DNA from: Tritrichomonas musculus
Lineage: Eukaryota > Parabasalia > Tritrichomonadida > Tritrichomonadidae
NCBI GenBank assembly: GCA_039105265.1
Contig: JAPFFF010000001.1
Span: 1,178,001 to 1,242,000, forward strand
Length of the DNA: 64,000 bases
Direction: 5' to 3'
The notes beneath the pieces are model-generated. The model worked only from the letters and a program-made list of their open reading frames with translations, made no database searches and had not been told where the DNA came from. Below, piece after piece: positions 37,920 to 46,444 of the stretch (position 1 is the first letter of the stretch; each line of letters starts with the position of its first letter). The translations under genes were made by a program, and so were the position numbers.

Positions 37920-39389
37920 TTATTCTGTTCCTGGAATTTTTTTTTCCCCATTTAATCTTTTCATTATTGTTTGAGCATATTGTGATCGATTAGATAACGG
38001 AGGTCTTTGAGTTTGAGTACCAACTGCATCATTTGTTTCTGTTATTGGTGGATTGGGTTCGCTAACGCTCACTGGAGGTGAAGGAGGAATTTGGTCATTT
38101 GTTTCGGTTATTGGTTTCCTTGTCTGTTTTGGTTCCTTTCTTTCTCTCTTTTTATATTCCAGATTATTTGATTCAATTAATTCAATAATTTCTTTTCTTT
38201 TTGTTGATGCATCAAATTCTATCCCATTTCTTCTTAACAATCTTCGAAGACTATCAATTTTAATTCCTTTGTATTTTTCTCTCAATTCTTGATTTCTTTG
38301 TTTTGCTTCAGATAGCGGTTTTCTCGGTTTTGGCTCCGATTTTGGTTTTCTCTGTTGTTTTTGTTTTGGTATGGTTATTCCATTATCTTTACATTGCTTA
38401 ATTAATTCTTGTTTCGATAAATTAAAATTGACAAAATATCCATTTTGATTCAATAAATTAAACAAATCATCTTTACTCAATGAGTCCCATTTTTGAGGAT
38501 TCTTTTTTGTTTGTTTCTTCTCTTTCGCATCAACAAAATCTTTTGCTCTAGGAACATTTGCTCTTGTCTTCGTCTTTTTTACTTCTTTACCAAATTTCCC
38601 TTTTGCTATATCATACATTGTTTGAACTAAATCCATTCTTGTTGCATCTGGTGGAATTGGATTAAGTTGAATTTCTTGAAATTTTTTTGATTGAATTGTA
38701 TTAAATAAAGTTCCATAAGATAAATATCGATATTTACCTTTTTGAATACAATCTGCTTCATGTAACAAGAAATTTAATTTTTCGTCATCTGTATTGTTAT
38801 CAACATTATATCCTAATTTTTGTAATTTTTCTATTCTTTTAGCTTTTGGTATTTCACCATATTTAGCTATCATTTTATTTATTTGATCTAATCTTTTCTT
38901 CTCTTTCGCATCAACAAAATCTTTTACTCTAGGAACATTTGCTCTTGTTCTTTTTGGTTTTGGCTCATTTTCTTTCGCCTTTTTTGGTTTTGGCTCATTT
39001 TCTTTCGCCTGTAACTGTGGTGGAATTCCTCCTTTGAGTACCCATTCCATCTTCTCTTGTTTTTTCTTTTCTCCTGCTTTCTTTTTTCGTTTCCAAGCTA
39101 ATGCTGCATTCAGGTCATCAGAATGAGCTTTTTTGACTTCTTGAGCTACAATTTTTGTTCCTTTTTTCCTTTTTGCCCATTCTCTTGGAGTAAAAACATA
39201 TTCATGAACTCCTTTGATTACATGAACCAAATTATCAACTGTTTTGATTCTATAATATCTATCGTCAGTAAAAGAATAACTATCTGCTTTTCCAATATCT
39301 GTTCTCAATTTGGCATTTGATATTTGTTTCATTAATTTTTTCGCTTCTGGTGTTGTATTTGATCGTGTTGTATTCGCTTTTTTTGACAT
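37920..39389 (-). CDS. 489-residue lysine-rich protein with SAP-like motifs, probable DNA-binding core protein
   Basis: This is highly basic throughout. Three helix-turn-helix segments resemble SAP motifs: around residues 190-215 (RIEKLQKLGYNVDNNTDDEK), 300-335 (SKDDLFNLLNQNGYFVNFNL) and 370-405 (IDSLRRLLRRNGIEFDAST). Repeats of KENEPKPKK and two copies of RANVPRxKDFVDAKEKK separate these modules. A similar VPRAKD string occurs in the 776-residue protein at 54644-56974. SAP motifs bind A+T-rich DNA, so a genome-condensing core protein is inferred. The C-terminus is Pro-rich. It is followed on the same strand by other basic proteins. Confidence 0.75.
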   Translation of the reverse strand: MSKKANTTRSNTTPEAKKLMKQISNAKLRTDIGKADSYSFTDDRYYRIKTVDNLVHVIKGVHEYVFTPREWAKRKKGTKIVAQEVKKAHSDDLNAALAWKRKKKAGEKKKQEKMEWVLKGGIPPQLQAKENEPKPKKAKENEPKPKRTRANVPRVKDFVDAKEKKRLDQINKMIAKYGEIPKAKRIEKLQKLGYNVDNNTDDEKLNFLLHEADCIQKGKYRYLSYGTLFNTIQSKKFQEIQLNPIPPDATRMDLVQTMYDIAKGKFGKEVKKTKTRANVPRAKDFVDAKEKKQTKKNPQKWDSLSKDDLFNLLNQNGYFVNFNLSKQELIKQCKDNGITIPKQKQQRKPKSEPKPRKPLSEAKQRNQELREKYKGIKIDSLRRLLRRNGIEFDASTKRKEIIELIESNNLEYKKRERKEPKQTRKPITETNDQIPPSPPVSVSEPNPPITETNDAVGTQTQRPPLSNRSQYAQTIMKRLNGEKKIPGTE

Positions 39390-39418
39390 TTATACTTGTA
39401 AAAATAATTATGATTTGT

Positions 39419-39934
39419 TTATTTTTCTTTTGGTCCATAATAAATTCTTGCAACTCTATTTGGTCTTGTCTTATGTGTTTTTCCTTTATCTGATCTTGTT
39501 TTTCTTGGTTTTCCACTTTTCGTCAATTTTGGTGCCTTTGGTGCCTTTGCATTTGCTCTTTTTGGATTTGTATATCCTGTTTTAGCCCAACGTTGAATAA
39601 GATTTTCTAATTTTTCCTTGGTATAAGTTGGTTCAATACGAATTTTTTGGGCCAAACAGAAAGCTTGCAAATCTTCTTTTGATCTATGAGATAAATCCAT
39701 TGCTGGAGCTGCTTGACGTCTTTTTGGTGCAGCTGTGGTTTTTTTCTTTACTGTTCCTGCTTTCTTATTTATAGGTTTAAATTTAGGTAGTGGTGGTCCT
39801 TGTTTTTTCTTTACTGTTCCTGCTTTCTTATTTATAGGTTTAAATTTAGGTAGTGGTGGTCCTTTTGCTGCTGCACCTGCTTCTGCTGCTGCTCCAACTG
39901 CTTCGACAACTTTCTTTACTGCATTTTCTGACAT
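39419..39934 (-). CDS. 171-residue basic protein with one SAP-like motif and a tandem repeat
   Basis: The N-terminus is Ala-rich, followed by two copies of a 20-residue repeat (GPPLPKFKPINKKAGTVKKK) at about residues 26-65. A SAP-like segment lies near residues 80-115 (LSHRSKEDLQAFCLAQKIRI). The tail is strongly Lys/Arg-rich, with KAPKAPKLTKSGKPRKTR. It is translated upstream of the 489-residue gene in the same direction, about 30 bp apart. It would bind DNA through charge and the SAP-like helix; a virion core role like adenovirus pVII is inference. Confidence 0.72.
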   Translation of the reverse strand: MSENAVKKVVEAVGAAAEAGAAAKGPPLPKFKPINKKAGTVKKKQGPPLPKFKPINKKAGTVKKKTTAAPKRRQAAPAMDLSHRSKEDLQAFCLAQKIRIEPTYTKEKLENLIQRWAKTGYTNPKRANAKAPKAPKLTKSGKPRKTRSDKGKTHKTRPNRVARIYYGPKEK

Positions 39935-39990
39935 CTTTTATTTTTGATTTTTCATTAAATTATCAAAAAATAAAAATATTTTTTTCTTTT

Positions 39991-40149
39991 TTATCTTTTT
40001 CTTGTTCTTTTTACGCCTTTATTTGATCTCGCTTTTCTTGGTGTTGTTTTTGTTTTTCGTGTTGGTTTGCTTCTTTTTCTTATTTGTTTTGTGATTAAAT
40101 ACAATAATTCTGGCGGGATTTTTGACATTTTCGTTCTTTTTGGTGGCAT
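39991..40149 (-). CDS. 52-residue protamine-like basic protein
   Basis: The frame begins MPPKRTKMSKIPPELLYLIT, and the rest is almost only Lys, Arg, Thr and Pro, ending GVKRTRKR. More than a third of the residues are basic. It lies 56 bp upstream of the 171-residue basic gene on the same strand. Composition is like adenovirus core peptides that condense DNA. It is short, so it could be missed in standard annotation. Confidence 0.55.
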   Translation of the reverse strand: MPPKRTKMSKIPPELLYLITKQIRKRSKPTRKTKTTPRKARSNKGVKRTRKR

Positions 40150-40242
40150 TTTTGATTTTGCAAAATTCTAGAAAAAGTTCACATCAAACCTATTTCCAGC
40201 TCTAACTTCTCTAATATAAATTGCTCTAACATATTAATGAGT

Positions 40243-40584
40243 TCATTCTTGATGTAATTCATTTTCTATCTCATTAAAATCTTCTTCATTTTCATTTTCC
40301 TCTTCTCCATTTTCAGGATCTTCAAAAGTTTTATTTAAGTTATCAACACTCTTTGATTTTGTTATTTTTCTATTTCCTCCTTTCAAATGTGGTCTTGATG
40401 GTCTATCTTTTTTCATCCAATCTGACCACCTTACTGAAAATTCATTACCTTCATATAAATAATGAATACGAATATCTCCTCTTTTGTATTCATCTAATAA
40501 TATACAATTTTCTTTAGCCATTTCTTCACTAACTTTTTGAGTATTCCAACGGATCCTAGTCTTTGTCATATATTTTTGAGACAA
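40243..40584 (-). CDS. 113-residue protein with IHYxYEGNEFSVRWSDW motif
   Basis: After a basic start comes an IRWNTQKVSEEMAKENCILL helix, then DEYKRGDIRIHYLYEGNEF and a RWSDWMKKDRPSRPHLKGG strand-turn segment. The C-terminal third is acidic. The middle looks like a small folded beta module known in my memory from other trichomonad Polinton proteins, but I cannot name it. It lies between the basic-protein row and the small membrane-protein pair. Confidence 0.68.
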   Translation of the reverse strand: MSQKYMTKTRIRWNTQKVSEEMAKENCILLDEYKRGDIRIHYLYEGNEFSVRWSDWMKKDRPSRPHLKGGNRKITKSKSVDNLNKTFEDPENGEEENENEEDFNEIENELHQE

Positions 40585-40627
40585 AATAAAAAATTAAAAA
40601 AATTAAAAAGCTTATTGTTTAATTAAA

Positions 40628-40798
40628 TCACTCTAGCTTCCAGATTATGTAAATAAATAAGATAATAGCCAAAATCCACACGGCAAAAACAGTAATCCAA
40701 AGAGTGCAATTTGATGGAGGTTCTGAACAACAATGATATTCATAATTGGGATTATCATTTTTTTCCAAAGCAGAGAGGTCAATTAGAGGATCCGACAT
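40628..40798 (-). CDS. 56-residue single-span membrane protein, paired with divergent paralogue
   Basis: The frame reads MSDPLIDLSALEKNDNPNYE, then YHCCSEPPSNCTLW and a hydrophobic helix of about 20 residues (VFAVWILAIILFIYIIW). Its divergent neighbour at 40848 has the same plan: MS(D/E)PLID start, a CC-x-S/D-x-PP-x-N motif and one membrane span. The two share one promoter region with a GTCAAAACCG-type motif. Shared architecture makes both frames likely real genes. They may be small envelope or pore-forming proteins; the function is unknown. Confidence 0.66.
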   Translation of the reverse strand: MSDPLIDLSALEKNDNPNYEYHCCSEPPSNCTLWITVFAVWILAIILFIYIIWKLE

Positions 40799-40821
40799 TG
40801 AAAAAAATGAAAACAGTTAGA

Positions 40822-40838
40822 GCGGTTTTGACGGACCA
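40822..40838. promoter_or_regulatory. CGGTTTTGAC-type promoter motif between the two membrane-protein genes
   Basis: GCGGTTTTGACGGACCA lies between divergent starts at 40798 and 40848. Its complement TGGTCCGTCAAAACCGC occurs again, almost unchanged, at 51974. This is one of about nine related motifs in the right half of element 1. Confidence 0.65.
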
Positions 40839-40847
40839 TTTTTTTAA

Positions 40848-41006
40848 ATGTCAGAACCATTGATTGATGAAAGAATTGATCACGACGATGATTATTGTTG
40901 TGATTCTCCACCTCCGAATTGGTGTTTATGGATTGTTGTTATGATCGTAATTATTAACATTTGCTTGAACCTTCTCTACTTTTGGTTAAATATATTTGGT
41001 AAGTAA
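40848..41006 (+). CDS. 52-residue single-span membrane protein, paralogue of 40628-40798
   Basis: It begins MSEPLIDERIDHDDDYCCDS, then PPPNWCLWIV and a hydrophobic helix to the end (VMIVIINICLNLLYFWL). It keeps the MSxPLID start and the CC-x-S-PP-N motif of its divergent partner. The stop lies 8 bp before the convergent polymerase stop. An N-terminal cytosolic acidic region with a C-terminal anchor is the predicted topology. Confidence 0.66.
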   Translation: MSEPLIDERIDHDDDYCCDSPPPNWCLWIVVMIVIINICLNLLYFWLNIFGK

Positions 41007-41013
41007 ACAATCA

Positions 41014-44000
41014 TTAATATTCAAAATATTTTTCTCTCTTTCCTTCTTTATATGGTGTTGATATTCTTCTTTTGAATTCATTTAAGGTTGAGACAGTCAT
41101 ATTTTTATTCATTTGGAAACATGGTTGACCTTTTGTAAGATCAAATGTTTGTTGATTCCCTTCGTATAAATATTTATATAATTTCATTGGATCATTATCA
41201 AATTCATTCTTATAAGCATATTTAATAGATTGTTCAGTTAATCCTTTCCCACGAGTCATATAATCAATTTCACCTGTAGAATCTTGTAACTTATCAATAT
41301 ACATCTTTTTCATCAAAAAGTATGATTCAATTGATTCTGGCATTTCTTTGTGACCATTTATGGTTGGAAAATCTGAATGGAATTGACCTAAATATTTACC
41401 TATGAGTTCTCGATTATATTTTTCTTTATAAGCTTTTTGTAATTTTGGTAAATCATTTATTTCAATATGCATTGAATCAGTATCCTGATAATAAATATGG
41501 CAACCAATATCAAATGCAAGACACATCACTTCATTCATGATTCTTTTTGACATACTTAATACATGAATACCTAATAATGAAAAATTAAAATGTTTATCAA
41601 TTGGTCTCAATATTCTAACAGCATGCATATTATTTTGTAATTCAATATCTTCAACAATTTTGTTATAATTTTTGATCCAATAATTATCTAAAGTATCTTG
41701 ATCATTAATGTATTTAAAATCTTTTTCAATAGGTCTTTCAATAGTTTTACCATAACAACTATTCATAATTAATTTATATAAATTTTGTAAAGGATTGTCT
41801 TGACTTTTATATTCTAATCTTTTCTCGAATATTTTTTGAATTTCTTTTTGGATATGATATTCTCTTTTTCCAGGCCAATAATAACCACGAACAAGTTCAA
41901 AATCTATTTTTTGAAATTCAATGAGATCTTCTAAATAAATATTATCGACAATCATTTTGAAAGGTTTATCGAATTTATCATCATTAAGGTTACCATCTTT
42001 TGTTTTCTTAACGATTAATGGAAATGGATAATGTTTATGAATTCCAGTAACTAAAATTTCTACTATATATGCACCTTGTTTTGATAAAAATTCATAATTT
42101 AATTCTGTTTTGGATATTACTACTGGTTTTCCTTGAACGGTATATAATCTATGAATTGCTGAAGGATATAAACTAACTGCGTCAAAATCTGCTAATTTTT
42201 CAGTTATATGCCACTTTTTGTTATAAGCAGTCATACATCTACCACCATAAACAGCATATGAACAAAATTTCCTAACAATTCCACCTACTGAATATAAATC
42301 ATGACCATAATAAACTTTATGATTAAATACATCATTAGCTAAAGAAGAAATTGAAATATATTTGAATGGATCTATTTTGAAATCTTGAATGAAACCTTGT
42401 CTAAATTTAACAAAACTTTCTCTTAATATTCGAACATCTTGATGACAATAAAATAATGCATATTTCCACATATCAAATTCATTATTACTTAAACGGCATC
42501 CCTTAATTTTGTTAATATTTGAACGAAATAATTGATAATCTTGTTCAGTCCATGTTTTATCTTCTTCTTTACCTGCTTCATTAATTTGACCTTTATTTGT
42601 TCTTAATCTTTCAAATGTATAATATTTGTATGGGAAAATTTCTTTTTCACAAGGAATATTAAACATTAATGGAAGGCTGGAAAGCCGGCAAGAGAAAATT
42701 GGATAACTATCTTTAAATGTTATCTTTTTGTTTTCAAATTTCAAAGTCATATTAAAACATTGATTTCCTTTAATAATTGATGATAATATTTTTATATTTT
42801 GATTATTGTTTTGTAAAATCATTCTAATATCATAAGCCAAATTATGAAAATAACAAATTGAATCAGTAGGTAAATATTTCAAAAGATTTATATTACATTT
42901 TTCTCCTAAGAATTCTTTCTTAATTTTCCCATCTAATGAATGTAAACAACATAAGAATGGAATATGAATTTTTGAACTTGTATCAGATTCAAAATCACAA
43001 AACCAATAAGAAGTTTCTACTTGTTTGATTATTTTTGTTTTTGGTTCAATTAATTTACAACAATATTCATCTTTATATTCTAATGTAGTATTTGAAATAT
43101 CTTGATCAATTTCATTATAAAAGATTGAATGTAATAAATGTTCTTGTGAATAATTAATTGGAATGAAATAATTTTTCTTAAATAATTCTCTAATCAAGTT
43201 TGAAGAAGTTATAAATGATCTACCTTTTGTCCAATGATCTGTAATCCAATCTTTATTATATTTGTCTTCATCTAACTTTTCAATATTTTTGATATAATAA
43301 TATGTAAATGGTGTCTTTTCTTCGATGAAATAATGTTTTTGATATACATTGAATTTATGAGTTCGTTCTGGTTCAGCTTTTTGTATACCCATATATGTTT
43401 TTCTTTTACCTTTATCCATTGAACGTACAGATTGTTTTTGAGCAACAGAATTATCATCAATATAAGTTAAATTAAGATGAATATTAAATTCTTCACATAA
43501 ATGATTAATACTACTTTGTGATAAATATCTATTTTGAATCCTTAATCTAATTTGATTTAATAATGATTCTGAATAATTTCCAGTTTGTTGTAAAGCATAA
43601 ATGAAACAACAATCATTTAATTCTTCTTTTATTTTCTTTGTCTTTTCATTAATTAAACTATCAAATATTTGAAGCCTTGTCAGGTAATCAATTAATACTT
43701 TTGGACAACCAGGTTTTAATAAATATTTAAAGAATCCTCCATCAACTGTATTTTTATGTTTTGGATGTTTTAATATACTAAATTTGATTTGAGAAAATAA
43801 TGAAAATTCAGGTAATCTTTGACCTTCTAAATCATATTCCCAACCTGGATTCTTTTCAATTTGATAAATGAAATTCTCTTCTGTTAAATTCTTTAATAAT
43901 TCTTCATAAGTTTTTCCATTTAAAGGTACAGAATGCCATTGACCTCCAACGGAATAAGATAATTTATATTTTTCTGTTGCTGCTAATTCACCTATTTCAT

Positions 44001-44691
44001 TTTCAAATTTCTTTCGTAAGAATGGAAATAATTTCTTTCGACCATAATCATTTAATTGTTCAAAATTAATTCTCCAATCAGTTGGTGAATCATTTAACAT
44101 TTTTATATAACCATCAACAATTCTATCTTGATCATTTTCATTATTAATTTTCATGAATTGAATAAATGAATCATCTTTTGAATGAGGTCTAATTGAATTC
44201 TGAATATTTAAGAAATAAGGATCAGTTGTTCTTTTTGGTTCATATTCATTTGATTTTAGCTCAGGAGGTGGAACTAATTTTCTCAATGGTACATTTTGCT
44301 CACTAACGTTCGCATCTGGATTCGGTGAAACTAATTTTCTCAAAGGTACATTAGGTGGTGCATTTGCAATTATTTCTTTCAATGATGATTTTTCTGGCTC
44401 AATTGTCTTTGGTGGGGGTGGGGGTTCAGTAAATTCTTTTTCTGGTGGTTGATTTAAATATTGAGGGAGATTTGAATGAGTTAAACCTTTAACGAACCAA
44501 AATATTGAATCCCCATTCAATTTTCCATCGTAACCATTTTCTTTGACTTTTTGTATAATAAACTCATTTAATATTTCTTTACTCCGATCCCCATTCTTTT
44601 TAGAGAATTCTTTAAATGTTTCCTTACCATTCGTTAAGAGATTATAAATCTCCATTAATCTGTTAGGATTCGCTCTAATAGTTGTTGTCAT
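41014..44691 (-). CDS. polB: Protein-primed family B DNA polymerase
   Basis: This 1225-residue polymerase would copy the element from its TIR ends. Exonuclease motifs: FCDFESD (about residue 564-570, Exo I), YFHNLAYDIRM (near 614, Exo II) and YCHQDVRIL (Exo III). Polymerase motifs: DFDAVSLYPSAI (motif A), KLIMNSCYGK (motif B) and YYQDTDS (motif C). These are the Polinton type with a TPR-like insertion before motif B. The N-terminal 550 residues include a Pro-rich linker with two VPLRKLV repeats (115-140) and a segment with LNDCCFIYALQQTG (about 358) and later HYFIEE (about 453), which recalls OTU-like cysteine peptidases seen at this place in other Polintons. The gene is divergent from none; a GTCAAAACCG-type motif precedes it. 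Confidence 0.95.
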   Translation of the reverse strand: MTTTIRANPNRLMEIYNLLTNGKETFKEFSKKNGDRSKEILNEFIIQKVKENGYDGKLNGDSIFWFVKGLTHSNLPQYLNQPPEKEFTEPPPPPKTIEPEKSSLKEIIANAPPNVPLRKLVSPNPDANVSEQNVPLRKLVPPPELKSNEYEPKRTTDPYFLNIQNSIRPHSKDDSFIQFMKINNENDQDRIVDGYIKMLNDSPTDWRINFEQLNDYGRKKLFPFLRKKFENEIGELAATEKYKLSYSVGGQWHSVPLNGKTYEELLKNLTEENFIYQIEKNPGWEYDLEGQRLPEFSLFSQIKFSILKHPKHKNTVDGGFFKYLLKPGCPKVLIDYLTRLQIFDSLINEKTKKIKEELNDCCFIYALQQTGNYSESLLNQIRLRIQNRYLSQSSINHLCEEFNIHLNLTYIDDNSVAQKQSVRSMDKGKRKTYMGIQKAEPERTHKFNVYQKHYFIEEKTPFTYYYIKNIEKLDEDKYNKDWITDHWTKGRSFITSSNLIRELFKKNYFIPINYSQEHLLHSIFYNEIDQDISNTTLEYKDEYCCKLIEPKTKIIKQVETSYWFCDFESDTSSKIHIPFLCCLHSLDGKIKKEFLGEKCNINLLKYLPTDSICYFHNLAYDIRMILQNNNQNIKILSSIIKGNQCFNMTLKFENKKITFKDSYPIFSCRLSSLPLMFNIPCEKEIFPYKYYTFERLRTNKGQINEAGKEEDKTWTEQDYQLFRSNINKIKGCRLSNNEFDMWKYALFYCHQDVRILRESFVKFRQGFIQDFKIDPFKYISISSLANDVFNHKVYYGHDLYSVGGIVRKFCSYAVYGGRCMTAYNKKWHITEKLADFDAVSLYPSAIHRLYTVQGKPVVISKTELNYEFLSKQGAYIVEILVTGIHKHYPFPLIVKKTKDGNLNDDKFDKPFKMIVDNIYLEDLIEFQKIDFELVRGYYWPGKREYHIQKEIQKIFEKRLEYKSQDNPLQNLYKLIMNSCYGKTIERPIEKDFKYINDQDTLDNYWIKNYNKIVEDIELQNNMHAVRILRPIDKHFNFSLLGIHVLSMSKRIMNEVMCLAFDIGCHIYYQDTDSMHIEINDLPKLQKAYKEKYNRELIGKYLGQFHSDFPTINGHKEMPESIESYFLMKKMYIDKLQDSTGEIDYMTRGKGLTEQSIKYAYKNEFDNDPMKLYKYLYEGNQQTFDLTKGQPCFQMNKNMTVSTLNEFKRRISTPYKEGKREKYFEY

Positions 44692-44718
44692 GTTAACTTT
44701 CTTTTACAATAAAAATAA

Positions 44719-44736
44719 TGGTCTGTCAAAACCGTT
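44719..44736 (-). promoter_or_regulatory. Promoter motif upstream of the polymerase gene
   Basis: On the minus strand this reads AACGGTTTTGACAGACCA, 28 bp upstream of the polymerase ATG. It is the same motif, in the same relative position, as those before several neighbours. Confidence 0.65.
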
Positions 44737-44753
44737 AATTAAAAAGAAAATGT

Positions 44754-45014
44754 TTATTTAGGTTGAGTTAATTGAAGAACTAAAACGTCTTTTAATAATT
44801 GTTCAATTTGAACACCACGTTCAGCAACTTTTCGATCAATTCTTCGGACAGAACTTTCTAAACGTTCCAATCTTGATGTTAATTCATCAAGTTGAGAATT
44901 TATTTTTTGCATGAGAACTTTCGTTATATTCAAATCATTTCGAACATTCGATAGAAAATCTCTTGTTTGATCATCAATCTTTTTCTTCTCTTCGAAAAAG
45001 TCAGGTTCACTCAT
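44754..45014 (-). CDS. 86-residue coiled-coil protein
   Basis: An acidic N-terminus (MSEPDFFEEKKKIDDQTRDF) precedes a clean heptad helix, INSQLDELTSRLERLESSV, then RRIDRKVAERGVQIEQLL. It begins 12 bp beyond a TGGTCTGTCAAAACCG motif shared with the divergent 68-residue gene. One of about ten short coiled-coil proteins in this half of the element. A multimerising regulator or adaptor is possible; no family is recognised. Confidence 0.75.
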   Translation of the reverse strand: MSEPDFFEEKKKIDDQTRDFLSNVRNDLNITKVLMQKINSQLDELTSRLERLESSVRRIDRKVAERGVQIEQLLKDVLVLQLTQPK

Positions 45015-45024
45015 TTAAAAATAA

Positions 45025-45042
45025 TGGTCTGTCAAAACCGTT
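45025..45042. promoter_or_regulatory. Promoter motif between divergent coiled-coil genes
   Basis: TGGTCTGTCAAAACCGTT lies between starts at 45014 (minus) and 45062 (plus). The copy is identical to 44719-44736. It probably serves one or both genes. Confidence 0.65.
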
Positions 45043-45061
45043 TTTTATTTCATTTTTATAA

Positions 45062-45268
45062 ATGTCTGACCAATTAAAGAAAGCATTTGATGAAGTTAAA
45101 GAAGCATTCAAAAGTGTTAAAGAACTTGAAGAAAAATATTATTATTGGAAAGATCGAGGATCAGAATATGGTTCATTACATGATCTAGAAGAAGATTATC
45201 GAATGAGTCAAGAACATTTTGAACAAAAATTTGAAGAATTTTTATCTCTCATTCCTGATAATGACTAA
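45062..45268 (+). CDS. 68-residue acidic coiled-coil protein
   Basis: MSDQLKKAFDEVKEAFKSVK starts a charged helix, a YYYWKDRGSEYGSLHDLEED break follows, then a second helix with EHFEQKFEEFLSLIPDND. Two helices with a turn would make a hairpin. The last 20 bp overlap the end of the convergent KilA-N gene. No family is recognised. Confidence 0.7.
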   Translation: MSDQLKKAFDEVKEAFKSVKELEEKYYYWKDRGSEYGSLHDLEEDYRMSQEHFEQKFEEFLSLIPDND

Positions 45269-45956
45269 AAAATTCATCTATTAACCTCTTTAATTTATCT
45301 AAACATGTTTTTGAAGCAGTAATGATAGAACTATAAATTGAGACATCATTTGTACCAAAATTCTTACGAATAATATCTTTTATATCTCTATTTGGTGTCA
45401 TAGCTATTGGCATATTATCTTTGAAATACCATTGATTTTTTTCTTTTGGTTTGATATCGCGATAATAATCTTTATGACGTTTGACTAAATGTAATTTAAC
45501 TTTTTCTGGATTATCTTTTAATTCTTCTAACCAAATTAAGAATTTATAATCATATTCTCTATTTTTAGGTACTAATCTTGGTTTTTGTTCAAGTCTTTGT
45601 TTTTCAAAATACTCATCTAATAATTTTAGAACAAAGAATGAATAAGTAGGTGAAGCCCAAATTGCTATATGATTTACTAATAATTTATGAACATAAATTC
45701 CTTTCAAATTATTCGGTAAATTTGGTCGATTTTCTAATAACTTTTGGTCGGGCGGAATTCCGACTGACTCAGAAATAAATTGAAATAACTCCTTTGTTTG
45801 TTTATTTTCATTCCAATGCTTAATTTTCTTTGTTGATTGACAAGCACTAATTATACTATTTGCTTGAAACATATTATCTTTCTTTGAACGTATAATCCGT
45901 AAATGTTCATTATATTGTAACCATTCATAATTTTCATTTATTGGCTCTACTATCAT
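45249..45956 (-). CDS. KilA-N domain DNA-binding protein
   Basis: This 235-residue protein has a clear KilA-N domain in residues about 10-115: an initial YEWLQYNEHLRIIR strand pair, FQANSIISACQSTKKIKHW with the conserved Trp, NKQTKELFQFI, and the signature GIYVHKLLVNHIAIWASP. KilA-N domains are common in large DNA viruses and phages and bind DNA or RNA. The C-terminal 110 residues contain a DYKFLIWLEELKDNPEKV helix and a basic RHKDYYRDIKPKEK stretch, probably an accessory domain. In this setting a transcription or replication regulator of the element is likely. It ends convergently with the 68-residue gene, overlapping by 20 bp. Confidence 0.87.
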   Translation of the reverse strand: MIVEPINENYEWLQYNEHLRIIRSKKDNMFQANSIISACQSTKKIKHWNENKQTKELFQFISESVGIPPDQKLLENRPNLPNNLKGIYVHKLLVNHIAIWASPTYSFFVLKLLDEYFEKQRLEQKPRLVPKNREYDYKFLIWLEELKDNPEKVKLHLVKRHKDYYRDIKPKEKNQWYFKDNMPIAMTPNRDIKDIIRKNFGTNDVSIYSSIITASKTCLDKLKRLIDEFFSHYQE

Positions 45957-46001
45957 TTTTGTTTTTGTAAGAGGATAAAAAAATAAAAAGATAAATTAAA
46001 T

Positions 46002-46406
46002 TCAAATGTTTATTATTGAATCATGGATGGACTCATCATCATCCATTAGAAATTTTTGAAAAGAACTCATTTCAGCTATTAAAGCTCTTTTTTGAACTTT
46101 GTATTGATTAAAACTATCTTGATATTCTTTCCATGCTGATTTCTCTTCTGTTTCAAGGTCAGTTCTTATTTTTTCATGATCTTCAATAATTGAATCAATT
46201 TGTATATCTTCGATATCTTTTTTGAGAATTCTTAAGTTGCGCAAATCTTCACCATTATACCTTTGACAAAAATAAATATCTTTCTCTTTTACTTTTGCTT
46301 CAGCCAAACGATTCATAGCATCATAGAATTCTCTCATTGATTTTTTGAGTTTATCTTTCTTGTCCTCTATTAATTTTTGAAATACAAATTGAGGAACTCT
46401 CTTCAT
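46002..46406 (-). CDS. 134-residue coiled-coil protein
   Basis: It starts MKRVPQFVFQKLIEDKKDKL; the earlier in-frame ATG at 46436 lies within the promoter motif and is rejected. The chain is a long charged helix broken near CQRYNGEDLRNLRILKKD, with a C-terminal acidic end (MDDDESIHDS). It is divergent from the 95-residue gene, with the two sharing the motif AAGTGTCAAAACCGTT. A structural or regulatory coiled coil is inferred; no family is recognised. Confidence 0.72.
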   Translation of the reverse strand: MKRVPQFVFQKLIEDKKDKLKKSMREFYDAMNRLAEAKVKEKDIYFCQRYNGEDLRNLRILKKDIEDIQIDSIIEDHEKIRTDLETEEKSAWKEYQDSFNQYKVQKRALIAEMSSFQKFLMDDDESIHDSIINI

Positions 46407-46410
46407 AAAA

Positions 46411-46430
46411 AGTGAAGTGTCAAAACCGTT
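46411..46430. promoter_or_regulatory. Promoter motif between two divergent coiled-coil genes
   Basis: AGTGAAGTGTCAAAACCGTT lies between starts at 46406 (minus) and 46445 (plus). On the minus strand it continues as ACTTCACTTTTT before the ATG, a TCACTTTT initiator-like sequence also seen before the helicase gene. Confidence 0.65.
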
Positions 46431-46444
46431 ATTCATTTTTTTAA

